Shown one piece after another: positions 1-8,944 of a stretch of DNA of 64,000 nt; positions within the stretch are counted from its first letter, which is position 1; each line of letters starts with the position of its first letter. Made by a program: the position numbers and the translations under genes. The DNA is from Catalinimonas alkaloidigena (GTDB lineage Bacteria; Bacteroidota; Bacteroidia; Cytophagales; Flexibacteraceae): assembly GCF_900100765.1 (NCBI RefSeq), contig NZ_FNFO01000003.1:719348-783347 (forward strand). Reading direction: 5' to 3'. The notes beneath the pieces are model-generated. The model was not told where the DNA came from. It did no database searches and saw nothing but the letters and a program-made list of their open reading frames with translations.

Positions 1-530
1 CCCGTTTGTTGAAGCACGAAGAGATGGAAAGCCTGGCCTCGCGGCTGGTGCGGATGTCGGCCCAACAGATCGAAAAATGCTACCGCCCCGAGATGGGAGC
101 ATATGCGCAGGCGATCGAGACGAACAATATGGATGCCAGCCTGTTACAGATGATTCCGATGGGGTATCTGGACAATCACTCGGAGCGCGCCATCCGACAC
201 GTAGAAACGCTCGAGAAGGCCCTTAAAACGCCTGAGGGACTCTTCTATCGCTACCTGCATCAGGACGACTTCGGCAAACCGGAAACTACGTTCTTGGTAT
301 GTGCTTTCTGGTACGTCGATGCGCTGGCTTGCATCGGTCGCATCGACGACGCAGTTCGGTACTTCGAAAGCCTGTTGAAGTTTACCAATCACCTGGGTCT
401 GCTCAGCGAAGACGTTGAAGCGACGTCAGGTTCGCAGTGGGGAAATTTCCCGCAGACCTACAGCCACGTAGGGCTGATGAATGCCGTGAACCGGATTGCC
501 GCCCGCATCGACAAGCCGCTGTTCCTGTAA
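1..530 (+). CDS. Glycoside hydrolase family 15 protein, C-terminal part (truncated by window edge)
   Basis: The reading frame is open from the left edge to a TAA at 528-530, so the 5' part of the gene lies outside the window. The visible 170-odd residues match the end of the (alpha/alpha)6 barrel of GH15 glucoamylase/trehalase-like enzymes. The stretch around LLSEDV, then GSQWGNFPQTYSHVGLMNA, is the typical ending of this family, and the Glu of LLSED sits where the catalytic base is expected. These enzymes release glucose from alpha-glucans or trehalose. The next gene, convergent, makes trehalose 6-phosphate, so a role in trehalose or glycogen turnover is likely. The exact substrate cannot be told from this fragment. 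Confidence 0.85.
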   Translation, partial: RLLKHEEMESLASRLVRMSAQQIEKCYRPEMGAYAQAIETNNMDASLLQMIPMGYLDNHSERAIRHVETLEKALKTPEGLFYRYLHQDDFGKPETTFLVCAFWYVDALACIGRIDDAVRYFESLLKFTNHLGLLSEDVEATSGSQWGNFPQTYSHVGLMNAVNRIAARIDKPLFL

Positions 531-545
531 CACCGGCCGAATGCA

Positions 546-598
546 AAAGCGTCCCCCTTTTACTGACACTGCGTCGGTAAAAGGGGGACGTTTCTTTT
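546..598. terminator. Bidirectional intrinsic terminator between GH15 and otsAB
   Basis: A near-perfect hairpin of about 20 bp (left arm 547-566, right arm 573-593, loop of about 6 nt) contains a run of five C paired to five G. It is flanked by A-rich and T-rich tracts, so it can stop transcription from both converging genes. Confidence 0.85.
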
Positions 599-617
599 AA
601 GCTTAGCTTATAGATAC

Positions 618-2843
618 TTAGGCCGTAGTCGTTTTGTGGACGCCGTTCTGATGGCTTTCGACGTTAGAGGCGAGGTTCAGCGCGCGCAGCAATTTGCGTA
701 CGTCCTCTACCGAATCGATGTGAAAACGCGCAATGGAATCCTGATAGCCTACACGCAAGGTATACGCTTCGGCATTGGTCTCACGGAACACGTCCTCATC
801 GGTGTAATCATCACCGATGGCCAGTACCAGATCCCAGTTGTCGGAATCGAGCCACTCTTTGGCGGCCGTGCCTTTGCTAATACCCGACGTTTTAATTTCG
901 ATAACTTTTTTGCCTTCGATCACCTGTAGGTTCAGCGCCGCCACCCGGTGAGAGAGAAGTTCGGTCAGTTCGTGCACGCGCATCTCGCCCAATCCCGAGT
1001 CTACCACCCGGTAGTGCCACGCCAGCGAATATTCTTTCTCTTCAATGAAAGAGCCCGGTGTCCGGTCTACAAACGAATCGAGAATGCTGCGGATGTCGTC
1101 CTTCCAGCCTTCCTGCGGCTGTTTCAGGATCTGCCACGAGTCATCGCCGCGTTTTCCCCATACGCCGTGCTCGGCAATCATGTCGACCGGCAATCCTTTC
1201 AACTGCTCTTCCAGGAAACTCTTGTCGCGTCCGCTGATGACCACCACTTTGTTGTCGGGGTCTTTGCCCAGTTCGCTGAGCAGCGTGCGTAGTTCGTTGT
1301 CAGAGCGTGTGCTAAGCGGATTGACGGTGAATTTCACCAGCGTGCCGTCGTACCCGATCAGGAACAGGCGCCGGTGCGTCTTTTTGTATTTCTTGATCAG
1401 TTCTTGCTGCAAAGCTTCGTTCCAGTGCTTTTCACGACGGCGGGTGTTGAGCGAACGCGCTTCGTACATGCGGTCGATGAACAACTCTGCCCAGTTCTTC
1501 ACGTCGTAACGCTCCACTTTGCTCTGCATCTCCTGCATGCGCGTCCGCTGTTCTTCGGAAGGCATGTTGAGGGCATCGTGAAGTGCATCGGAAATGCCTT
1601 GAATGTCGTTGGGATTGATGAACAGCGCTTCGGTCAATTCTTTTGCCGCGCCGGCCATTTCGCTCAGAATCAGCACGCCTTGCTGGTCGGTTTTCGTGGC
1701 CACGTATTCTTTGGCGATCAGGTTCATTCCGTCACGGAACGGCGTGATGAGCGCAATGTCGGCGCAATAGTAAAGCGCGGTCAGGGTTTCGAAAGGCAGC
1801 GACCGGTAGTAATAATGGATGGCAGTCCATTCGGGAGTGCTGTATTTCCCGTTGATGCGCCCGATGGCTTCGTCGAGTTGTACTTTCAGCTTCTGATACT
1901 GATCCACATTGCCCCGAGAAGGCACCACAACCGTGATCAGAGCGACTTTCTTCTGGTATTCGGGATGATCGCTCAGAAACGTATCGTACGCCTCTAAACG
2001 CTGGTATATGCCTTTTGAATAGTCTAGTCGGTCGATAGACAAAATGATCTTCTCGTGGTTGAAGTTGTTGCGGAACTTCACTACCTCACGAATCGTGGTC
2101 GGATTGTGGATAGAATTCGCAAACTTCTTGTAATCAATGCCCATCGGGAACGAATCCACGTCAATTACGCGGTCGCCCAGCTTAATGCGTCCCAGGGAAT
2201 GATCGACATCCAGAATGCGCTTCACCGCGCTCAGGAAATGCCGTACGTAGTCGTACGTATGGAAACCAATCAAGTCGGCTCCCAGCATGCCATTAAGCAG
2301 TTCGCGCCGCCACGGCAGCGACCGGAACATCTCGTACGAAGGAAAAGGAATGTGCAGGAAGAAGCCGATGGTTGCGTGCGGGAACCGTTCCCGGATCAGT
2401 GCGGGCAACAACATCAGCTGGTAATCGTGCACCCAAAAGACGTCGTCCGGGCGAGCCACTTTAAAAATCTCGTCGGCAAATTTCTGGTTCACTTCCACAT
2501 ACCGCTCCCAGGTATAGGGGCTGTAGTCTGTAAAGAGATTGAAGTAGTGGAAAAGGGGCCAGAGGGTTTTGTTGCTGAACCCCTCGTAAAAATCTTCGAT
2601 ATCGCTTTCTGTCAGGAAGACCGGATGCATCTTGTCCTTCTTCATCCGATCGGTGATCTCGCGTTGATCTTCTTCCTGTCCGATCTCCATACCGGGCCAG
2701 CCGATCCAGAGGTTGTCGTTTTGCCCGTGGAAGGATTTAAGCCCTGTGGCTAAGCCACCGGCACTGGGGGTGTATTCATAACGTTCATCGCGGCGAACCA
2801 GCGAAATGGGCAATCGGTTTGATATCGTAATTAATCTAGACAT
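618..2843 (-). CDS. otsA: Bifunctional trehalose-6-phosphate synthase / trehalose-phosphatase (phosphatase nucleophile missing)
   Basis: A 741-residue, two-domain protein. Residues 1-460 are a GT20 synthase that joins UDP- or ADP-glucose to glucose 6-phosphate: SNRLP at the N-terminus, HDYQ at 139-142, DRLDYSKG at 271-278 and RDGMNL at 370-375 are all present. Residues 490-735 are a HAD-type trehalose-6-phosphate phosphatase with ISGR (near 536-539), a Lys-rich motif III (EGKKVIEIK) and GDDYTDED at 677-684. Motif I, normally DYDGTL, reads GYDGTL: residue 497 is Gly (codon GGG) instead of the nucleophilic Asp, while the second Asp (499) is kept. The synthase should work; the phosphatase domain may be inactive or only structural. 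The start is fixed by the family N-terminus MSRLITISNRLP. It is convergent with the GH15 gene. Confidence 0.93.
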   Translation of the reverse strand: MSRLITISNRLPISLVRRDERYEYTPSAGGLATGLKSFHGQNDNLWIGWPGMEIGQEEDQREITDRMKKDKMHPVFLTESDIEDFYEGFSNKTLWPLFHYFNLFTDYSPYTWERYVEVNQKFADEIFKVARPDDVFWVHDYQLMLLPALIRERFPHATIGFFLHIPFPSYEMFRSLPWRRELLNGMLGADLIGFHTYDYVRHFLSAVKRILDVDHSLGRIKLGDRVIDVDSFPMGIDYKKFANSIHNPTTIREVVKFRNNFNHEKIILSIDRLDYSKGIYQRLEAYDTFLSDHPEYQKKVALITVVVPSRGNVDQYQKLKVQLDEAIGRINGKYSTPEWTAIHYYYRSLPFETLTALYYCADIALITPFRDGMNLIAKEYVATKTDQQGVLILSEMAGAAKELTEALFINPNDIQGISDALHDALNMPSEEQRTRMQEMQSKVERYDVKNWAELFIDRMYEARSLNTRRREKHWNEALQQELIKKYKKTHRRLFLIGYDGTLVKFTVNPLSTRSDNELRTLLSELGKDPDNKVVVISGRDKSFLEEQLKGLPVDMIAEHGVWGKRGDDSWQILKQPQEGWKDDIRSILDSFVDRTPGSFIEEKEYSLAWHYRVVDSGLGEMRVHELTELLSHRVAALNLQVIEGKKVIEIKTSGISKGTAAKEWLDSDNWDLVLAIGDDYTDEDVFRETNAEAYTLRVGYQDSIARFHIDSVEDVRKLLRALNLASNVESHQNGVHKTTTA

Positions 2844-2861
2844 GCAATGTGTGTGTGATGT

Positions 2862-2896
2862 CTGTCTCTTGTCGGGGTTGTGCAGAACAGAGACAG
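2862..2896. repeat. Inverted repeat in the otsAB leader
   Basis: CTGTCTCT (2862-2869) is repeated inverted as AGAGACAG (2889-2896), 19-47 bp upstream of the otsAB start. It could be an operator or a leader hairpin; no function can be assigned. Confidence 0.3.
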
Positions 2897-2957
2897 TTGC
2901 GCTTTATCGTAGAGTACTTTTACTACGTAGGAGCAGAGGTAAGGTTTTGATTTTTGG

Positions 2958-3692
2958 TTACGCCTGCGACATAACAAATTTTTCTAGTTCGGCGAGTTTT
3001 ACCCGCCCTTCATAGAGCGCTTTTCCGATAATGACGCCATGGCAACCAATTTTTTGCAACTCTTCGATGTCTTTCAGCGACCGCACCCCTCCGCTGGCCA
3101 TCAGGCGAATGTCGGGAAAGTGGTCCAGGATGCGTTTGTAGAGGTCGAAATTCGGTCCTTCCATCACCCCGTCGCGCGAGATGTCCGTACACTTCACGTG
3201 CAAAATGCTGCGGTCGTAATAGTATTGGATGTGGTCAATCACGTCCGTGTCGGTCTTCTTCTGCCAGCCGCGCGTTGCCACGGCCCCGTTGCTGAAACAG
3301 TCGGCCGCCAGCACGATCTTGTTGCGTCCGTACGACGTCAGCCACGAAGTGAACAACTCCGGGTTGTTTACCGCCACGCTGTTGGACGTGAGGGTATAGG
3401 CACCGTACTCGAATGCCGTGTGTACGTCGCCATCGGTACGGATTCCACCACTAAAATCGATTTTCAGCGTGGTGTATGCGGCGATCATCCGTAGCTCATA
3501 CGTATTGACTACTTTCCCCTGTATGGCGCCATCCAGGTCCTGGTACTGCAACCGCCGGAACCCGTGTTCTTCAATGGCCTTTGCCACTTGAAGCGGGGGG
3601 TAATCGTAGACCGTCGGGTTGGTAAAATCGCCCTGTGTCAGGCGGATACACTTGCCGTTCGACACAGAAAGAGCCGGTATGATTTCTATCAT
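2958..3692 (-). CDS. HisA-like TIM-barrel isomerase (ProFAR isomerase family) lacking the first catalytic Asp
   Basis: A 244-residue (beta/alpha)8 protein of the usual HisA length. HisA converts ProFAR to PRFAR in histidine synthesis, using an Asp at the end of strand 1 (IPAID motif) and another Asp near residue 130. Here strand 1 reads IIPALSVSNGK, so the first catalytic Asp is Ser9. The second is kept (Asp131 in AADCFSNG), as are TDISRDG (about 169-175), MASGGVRS and the phosphate-binding region IGKALYEG. No other his gene is nearby; otsAB lies downstream and lysA is divergent. It may be a paralogue with another substrate or a weak HisA. The name is certain at fold and family level, the reaction is not. 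Confidence 0.7.
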   Translation of the reverse strand: MIEIIPALSVSNGKCIRLTQGDFTNPTVYDYPPLQVAKAIEEHGFRRLQYQDLDGAIQGKVVNTYELRMIAAYTTLKIDFSGGIRTDGDVHTAFEYGAYTLTSNSVAVNNPELFTSWLTSYGRNKIVLAADCFSNGAVATRGWQKKTDTDVIDHIQYYYDRSILHVKCTDISRDGVMEGPNFDLYKRILDHFPDIRLMASGGVRSLKDIEELQKIGCHGVIIGKALYEGRVKLAELEKFVMSQA

Positions 3693-3845
3693 CTTAGCCT
3701 ATATTTGTACTACTTAACCATGTGGGGGAGATACACTTTTGGAGCTGCCGAAAAGAGTGCGGACGACCGTGATGCGTCAACGGTACGGCTTCCCAGACAA
3801 CCGCAAAGGTCGATGCTTAAATATACTATTGAGATTTATTATTCC

Positions 3846-3853
3846 TAATTTTG
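3846..3853 (+). promoter_or_regulatory. -7 promoter element of lysA
   Basis: TAATTTTG matches the Bacteroidota TAnnTTTG element. It ends 66 bp before the chosen lysA start and excludes the longer start at 3851, which lies inside it. No good -33 TTTG is seen 19 bp upstream. Confidence 0.5.
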
Positions 3854-3919
3854 CCGCCTCAATTTTTGAGGGGTTTCTCTCCGTTTTTCCATTCACACGT
3901 TTGCTATCGCTATCCTCTT

Positions 3920-5155
3920 ATGCTTGAAGTAGTCGACAGACAGTATTGTCTGCAGGGCGTTCCTCTACCCGAAATCGCACGCGAGTTCGGTACTCCTACG
4001 TACGTTTACGATGCCGACACCATCGTTGGGCAAGTAGATAACATCAAAAAGGCTTTCGGGGGTCTGAAGTTGCGGATCAAATACGCCGCCAAGGCGTTGA
4101 CCAACCTGAGCATCCTACGGCTGATCCGCCAGGCCGGTGCCGAGCTGGACTGTGTCTCCATTCAGGAGGTGCACCTGGGCCTTCGCGCAGGCTTCGAGGC
4201 TTCCGAAATTATGTATACCCCGAATTGCGTCGCTTTCTCCGAAATTCAGGAAGCGGTTAAGTTGGGGGTGATGATCAACATCGACAACCTGTCCATTCTG
4301 GAGCAATTCGGCAATACGTATGGCAATTCGGTGCCGTGTTGCATTCGCCTGAATCCGCACATCATGGCGGGCGGCCACACCAAAATCTCGACGGGCCATA
4401 TCGATTCCAAGTTCGGCATCTCAATTTTGCAGATGCGCCATCTGCTGCGCATTGTCGAGACTACGCACCTGCGGGTGATCGGCCTGCACGTCCATTCGGG
4501 TTCCGACTTTCTGAATGCTGACGTGTTTCTGAAAGGCGCTGAACTCGTGTTCGAAGCGGCTGAGAATTTTGACCAGCTCGAGTTTCTTGACTTCGGGAGT
4601 GGCTTCAAGGTTGCTTACAAAGAGGGCGATGTGGTGACCAACATCGACGAGCTGGGGCAGAAGATGAGCAAAGCCTTCCAGGCCTTTTGCGAAGAATACG
4701 GACGCGAACTGGAGATCTGGTTCGAACCGGGCAAGTATCTGGTGAGCGAAGCCGGCTTTTTGCTGGTGCATGCCAACGTGGTGAAGACCACCCCTGCAAC
4801 GGTATTTGTGGGTGTCGATTCCGGGATGAATCACCTGATTCGTCCCATGATGTACGACGCGTACCACGGCATTTTTAATGCTTCCAACCTCAACTCTACA
4901 GAACGGATCTACACGGTGGTCGGCAACATTTGCGAGACCGATACGCTGGGTGCTGACCGGAAAATGAACGAAGTGCGCGAGGGCGATATTCTGGCATTGC
5001 GCAATGCCGGAGCCTACGGCTTCAGCATGAGTTCCAATTACAATTCCCGGTTCCGGCCCGCCGAGGTGCTCGTCTACCAAGGCAAGGCGCACCTGATTCG
5101 CCGCCGCGAAACGATGGAAGATTTGTTGCAGACGCAGGTAGAAATCGAATTATGA
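3920..5155 (+). CDS. lysA: Diaminopimelate decarboxylase
   Basis: A PLP-dependent fold-III decarboxylase that converts meso-diaminopimelate to L-lysine, the last step of lysine synthesis, in the cytoplasm. With the ATG at 3920 the protein has 411 residues and starts MLEVVDRQYCLQG. Lys58 in KYAAKALTN binds PLP. HVHSGSD, the glycine-rich FLDFGSGFKV, EPGKYLVSEAG, the substrate Cys in NICETDTLGADR and the Tyr in GAYGFSMSSNYN follow in family order. A longer in-frame start at 3851 would add about 23 residues not seen in the family and falls on the promoter. Its stop overlaps the next gene by four bases (ATGA), implying translational coupling. Confidence 0.93.
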   Translation: MLEVVDRQYCLQGVPLPEIAREFGTPTYVYDADTIVGQVDNIKKAFGGLKLRIKYAAKALTNLSILRLIRQAGAELDCVSIQEVHLGLRAGFEASEIMYTPNCVAFSEIQEAVKLGVMINIDNLSILEQFGNTYGNSVPCCIRLNPHIMAGGHTKISTGHIDSKFGISILQMRHLLRIVETTHLRVIGLHVHSGSDFLNADVFLKGAELVFEAAENFDQLEFLDFGSGFKVAYKEGDVVTNIDELGQKMSKAFQAFCEEYGRELEIWFEPGKYLVSEAGFLLVHANVVKTTPATVFVGVDSGMNHLIRPMMYDAYHGIFNASNLNSTERIYTVVGNICETDTLGADRKMNEVREGDILALRNAGAYGFSMSSNYNSRFRPAEVLVYQGKAHLIRRRETMEDLLQTQVEIEL

Positions 5156-6171
5156 GTCAGTGGCGCGACCAGTGGAACCTCGCTTCCAAGCTGACGCCCC
5201 GCCGGTTGGCGAACGCTGCCCGGGTGTATGGGAGTTACCACCGGTCGCGCCTTACCCGCCTGCCGCGCCATCAGGGCTTGCCCATCAGCCTGTCGATTGA
5301 ACCGACCACGTCGTGCAACTTGCGGTGCCCCGAGTGCCCGAGTGGGCTACGTGCGTTTACCCGACCGACCGGTATGCTCTCGGAATCGCTGTTTCGGCAG
5401 GTGATTGACGAACTCCATCCGACGCTGTGGTACCTGCTGTTTTACTTTCAGGGAGAGCCGTACCTCAATCCAAACTTTCTCTCTACCGTGCGGTATGCGG
5501 CCGACCGGAACATCTTCACTGCGACCTCTACCAACGGACATTTCTTGACGGACGAGCTGGCCCGGCAAACGGTGCAGTCGGGCCTGGACCGCCTGATCAT
5601 TTCCATTGACGGGACCACGCAGGAAACCTATCAGCAATACCGCGTTGGCGGAAAGCTGGAAAAGGTATTGGAAGGAACACGGCGCATCGTGGCCTGGAAA
5701 AAGAAGTTGCACTCGCGCACCCCTCATCTGATTTTTCAGTTTCTGGTGGTTCGCCCTAACGAGCACCAGATCCCGGAAGTCCATGCCCTGGCCAATCAGT
5801 TGGAAGTAGACCAGGTCGTGTTGAAGTCGGCGCAGTTGTACGACTATCAGAACGGCTCGTCCCTTTTACCGACTCAGGATCAATACGCGCGTTACCGGCT
5901 GGGCAACGACGGGAAGTATCGCATCAAGAACGATTGGGAGAACCGTTGCTGGAAGATGTGGCACTCGTGTGTCGTCACATGGGATGGAAAAGTTGTACCG
6001 TGCTGCTTCGACAAAGATGCGGAGCATGCCCTTGGCTCTGTCAGGTCACAGTCGTTCGAGGAAATCTGGCGAAGTGAAGCGTACCAACATTTTCGGGAAG
6101 CCGTCTTCCGGTCCCGCTCCGAAATCGACATGTGCCGCAACTGCACCGAAGGCTTAAGCATGTCACTATAA
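5152..6171 (+). CDS. Radical SAM / SPASM domain protein
   Basis: A 339-residue protein. Cys55, Cys59 and Cys62 in CNLRCPEC form the CxxxCxxC site for the SAM-binding [4Fe-4S] cluster. A C-terminal SPASM-like region has Cys266, Cys273, the pair CC at 284-285, Cys328 and Cys331, enough for one or two auxiliary clusters. SPASM enzymes modify peptides or proteins, or act on small molecules. No precursor peptide or maturase partner is seen nearby, so the substrate is unknown. Its start overlaps the lysA stop by four bases, so the two are made from one mRNA. A strong terminator follows directly. Confidence 0.85.
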   Translation: MSQWRDQWNLASKLTPRRLANAARVYGSYHRSRLTRLPRHQGLPISLSIEPTTSCNLRCPECPSGLRAFTRPTGMLSESLFRQVIDELHPTLWYLLFYFQGEPYLNPNFLSTVRYAADRNIFTATSTNGHFLTDELARQTVQSGLDRLIISIDGTTQETYQQYRVGGKLEKVLEGTRRIVAWKKKLHSRTPHLIFQFLVVRPNEHQIPEVHALANQLEVDQVVLKSAQLYDYQNGSSLLPTQDQYARYRLGNDGKYRIKNDWENRCWKMWHSCVVTWDGKVVPCCFDKDAEHALGSVRSQSFEEIWRSEAYQHFREAVFRSRSEIDMCRNCTEGLSMSL

Positions 6172-6203
6172 AAAAAGGAGTCGCGATCGACTCCTTTTTT
6201 TTT
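6171..6203. terminator. Bidirectional terminator after lysA-radical SAM operon
   Basis: A 13-bp perfect stem (6171-6183 with 6188-6200) with loop CGAT contains AGGAGTCG/CGACTCCT, flanked by A and T runs. It can also end the opposing glycosyltransferase gene. Confidence 0.9.
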
Positions 6204-6214
6204 ACCTCATGTGG

Positions 6215-8557
6215 CTAATCTCGATTCTCCGGGCTTCGTGCCGCCACCGGCATCGATCGGAAATTGGGCAGCGGATGGTAGCTGGTCGGCGGTTGCGTGC
6301 GTTGGGCTTTGGCGGGCCGGGGCAGTTGTGCCCGTTTTCGGAAGTTTTCAATCTGGATGCGCGCCCACAGATAGCACACGGTCGACTCGGCACCCTGGTT
6401 CAGATTTACGTTGGTTTCTTCCACGCCGTCGTGGCACCCGCCCGTCGTCGGGTTATAGACAAACTGTTGCAGATGATTATTTCCTACGTACCAGCTAAAG
6501 GCTAACTCAGCCAGCTCCCCATAGCCTTGCTGCGGAAACTCCTGTTCGAATTCCAGCAACGTATGAATGGTATAGCTCACATCGATCGACTGCTCACCGA
6601 AGCCTTCGCACGTCTGTCCCTTCTGCAACCAACCGGTATTCGGAATCAACTTGATCCGCTCTTCGGTACACATCTTATCAATCAGGAATTGCATCGTGGT
6701 GCGGGCTGTCTGCAAATACGCGCTTTGGTCCGTCAGTCGGTAAGCGTAGAGCATCGCTTCGGGCAAGATGCTGTTGGCATACGTGAGGTACGGCTCAAAC
6801 CACTGCCATCCTTCGCCCTGGTTATCTCGGTAAAGCGATTGCAGATGCGTTGCCAAAAGGTCAACGGCTTCGCAGTGAGGTTGTGTTAGGCCTTGGGCTT
6901 TGTGCAGGTGATACAATCCCTTCAATGCGAAAGAAGCAGCTCGGGGCGAACGAACCTGGGCGATGTGAGGCGTAACGCGAGCCAGCATCTGTTCTGCCAT
7001 CTTGCGTAAGTGCGCAGGAACGGGTAAGCGATGATGATGCTCCAATAAAACACCCAAGGCCCATACCGCCCGCATGTTCGCGTCTTCCAGGTTCACTTCC
7101 TGGTTCTGCGTCGTGAACTGCAACGTGTCATCAACGTAGTTCAAAAATGTTCCATCGGCTTGTTGACAGTGGCGCATGAAGCGGAGGTACTTGCCCATCC
7201 ACTCTTCCGTACGGCGCTCTTGGCTCAGCTGCCGATACTCACAGGTCAGGATCAGCGCCCGCGCGTTGTCGTCTAGCGTATACCCATGCGCGGGGTCCGG
7301 TTGGTTGTAGCGCGCAAACTGATAGATGCCAAACTCCGAGCTAAGCCGTTCGAGATGATCCATCTTCAGGATTGGCAAATTACTCCGGCCACCAAAGGCT
7401 TTGTCTTCTTCCCGGTACACATTGCGGTGTAAAATCGCCACGTTGTACCACGAGCCGGCATTCATCTGGCCGTACGCCTGTTGACTCATGTTCTGGCATC
7501 GCTCTGGCTGGCGCAACAAGGTCAACGCCGCTTCAGCCAGTTGGGTAGGATTGCGGAAATCTTTCAGGAGAATGCCGGTGCTGTCCGAAAGGTATTCTTT
7601 TGCGTGAGGAATGGGCGTAGAGATCACCGGACACCCGCAGCTCAGGGCATACGTAAACGTACCACTCACCGCCTGATGAGGATCGGCCGACGTGAAGAAA
7701 TAGACGTCGGTCAGTTGAAGGTATTCCAGCAACTCATCCAGCTCCAGGTATTTGTTTACAAACCGGACGTTACGGGTAAGCCCTAGTTCTTCTACCTTCT
7801 GCTCCAGCATCTCCCGGTACCGCTCTCCCTCATGGCGCACCACGCCCGGATGCGTACGACCCAGAATCAGATAGACCACATCGGGAAACTCTTGAACGAT
7901 AGGTGCTAGTGCCTCGATGCCCGTTTCGATACTTTTATTCGGACTCAGGAGACCAAAAGTGGAGAAGACAGTTTTGCCTTCTAACTCGTATTTGCGTTTT
8001 AACGCAAGCGGGTCTTTCCATGCAATGGCGGGCGTACCGTGCGGCACTACCCGCAGTTGGTCTGCATCAATGCCGTATTCTTCTTCCAGAATGTGAGCGG
8101 AATTGTGAGTCATCACCGTGCAGCGTACCGCCAGCGTGCAAAGGCTGCGCACCAATTCCCGCCGCTTCGCATCAGGTGCAGGCAGTACCGTATGAAAGGT
8201 CAGCACCACAGGCTTCTCCAACTTCAGCATCATCTGCAACAGGTAGCTACCGTACTCCCCACCGAATAATCCGAACTCGTGCTGTACGTGGATCAGCCGG
8301 ATGGCTGGGTTGTGATTAATCTCCTGCACCATACGAGCGCACGCTTCTTCGTTCCAGGCGTCGAAATGGTACAGCACCCGCGGGTCCGTATACCGTGGTT
8401 GAGTTCCCGGCTCGTCCAGCGCACATACCTTGATGTCGAATGCCTCTTCGTACTGGCTGTTCAACGCATTTATTAAATCTTCGCTATAGGTAGCAATTCC
8501 GCACTCACGTGGCGGAAAAGAGGTGATCATTAAAAGTTGAGCTTTCTCTTGTTTCAT
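6215..8557 (-). CDS. GT4 glycosyltransferase with C-terminal helical (alpha/alpha toroid-like) domain
   Basis: A 780-residue, apparently cytoplasmic protein. Residues 10-385 are a GT-B fold family 4 glycosyltransferase: PPRECGIATYSEDL at the N-terminus, HVQHEFGLFGGEYG, VVPHGTP, FSTFGLLSPNKS and the donor-site segment VSGTFTYALSCGCPVIST. Residues 395-745 have no GT motif. They are rich in paired helices with Trp/Tyr (YTLDDNARALI, NEVNLEDANMRAVWALG-type segments, GWQWFEPYLTYANS) and resemble a six-hairpin glycosidase-like barrel. Similar two-domain proteins in Bacteroidota sit near mannan or glucan genes; here the neighbours offer trehalose metabolism only. The acceptor and product are unknown. 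The last 35 residues are Pro-rich and probably disordered. It is transcribed away from the parS-like region. Confidence 0.8.
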   Translation of the reverse strand: MKQEKAQLLMITSFPPRECGIATYSEDLINALNSQYEEAFDIKVCALDEPGTQPRYTDPRVLYHFDAWNEEACARMVQEINHNPAIRLIHVQHEFGLFGGEYGSYLLQMMLKLEKPVVLTFHTVLPAPDAKRRELVRSLCTLAVRCTVMTHNSAHILEEEYGIDADQLRVVPHGTPAIAWKDPLALKRKYELEGKTVFSTFGLLSPNKSIETGIEALAPIVQEFPDVVYLILGRTHPGVVRHEGERYREMLEQKVEELGLTRNVRFVNKYLELDELLEYLQLTDVYFFTSADPHQAVSGTFTYALSCGCPVISTPIPHAKEYLSDSTGILLKDFRNPTQLAEAALTLLRQPERCQNMSQQAYGQMNAGSWYNVAILHRNVYREEDKAFGGRSNLPILKMDHLERLSSEFGIYQFARYNQPDPAHGYTLDDNARALILTCEYRQLSQERRTEEWMGKYLRFMRHCQQADGTFLNYVDDTLQFTTQNQEVNLEDANMRAVWALGVLLEHHHRLPVPAHLRKMAEQMLARVTPHIAQVRSPRAASFALKGLYHLHKAQGLTQPHCEAVDLLATHLQSLYRDNQGEGWQWFEPYLTYANSILPEAMLYAYRLTDQSAYLQTARTTMQFLIDKMCTEERIKLIPNTGWLQKGQTCEGFGEQSIDVSYTIHTLLEFEQEFPQQGYGELAELAFSWYVGNNHLQQFVYNPTTGGCHDGVEETNVNLNQGAESTVCYLWARIQIENFRKRAQLPRPAKAQRTQPPTSYHPLPNFRSMPVAARSPENRD

Positions 8558-8708
8558 AGGGGCACATTTAGAGCGTAGTACAAATCACTTACTGCAATTC
8601 ATTTCAGTTTAAAAACGAGAAGTGGTAGAGGTAAAAAAGTGAGCGCGCGAAAAAATGTTTCCGGTTTGCGAGCGCATTCCCTGCGGGAAATCGCTCTTTG
8701 TAGGCTTG

Positions 8709-8724
8709 TTTTCGACGTCGAAAA
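8709..8724. repeat. Perfect 16-bp palindrome
   Basis: TTTTCGACGTCGAAAA is a perfect palindrome about 150 bp upstream of the glycosyltransferase start. It could be the site of a dimeric regulator; the protein is unknown. Confidence 0.5.
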
Positions 8725-8833
8725 TCAACGCGCACACCCATATAAAAAACGCAGAATAAGCGATTTGGTTAGGCCTTTGAACAAAGAAAAATACCTGCCT
8801 TCTGGACCTTCTTAAGTCCAATTTACAGTACTT

Positions 8834-8845
8834 AGCACGCGTGCT
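8834..8845. repeat. Perfect 12-bp palindrome
   Basis: AGCACGCGTGCT is a perfect palindrome midway between the 16-bp palindrome and the first parS-like site. Function unknown. Confidence 0.35.
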
Positions 8846-8944
8846 GGATGGTAGTATTTTTTGTTCTGAAAGAGGGTTTTTGTGAGGCGTGTAAGATCGA
8901 GTCGCATACCTCCATAAATACCATATCGCGTGCCGCTACTTTAG

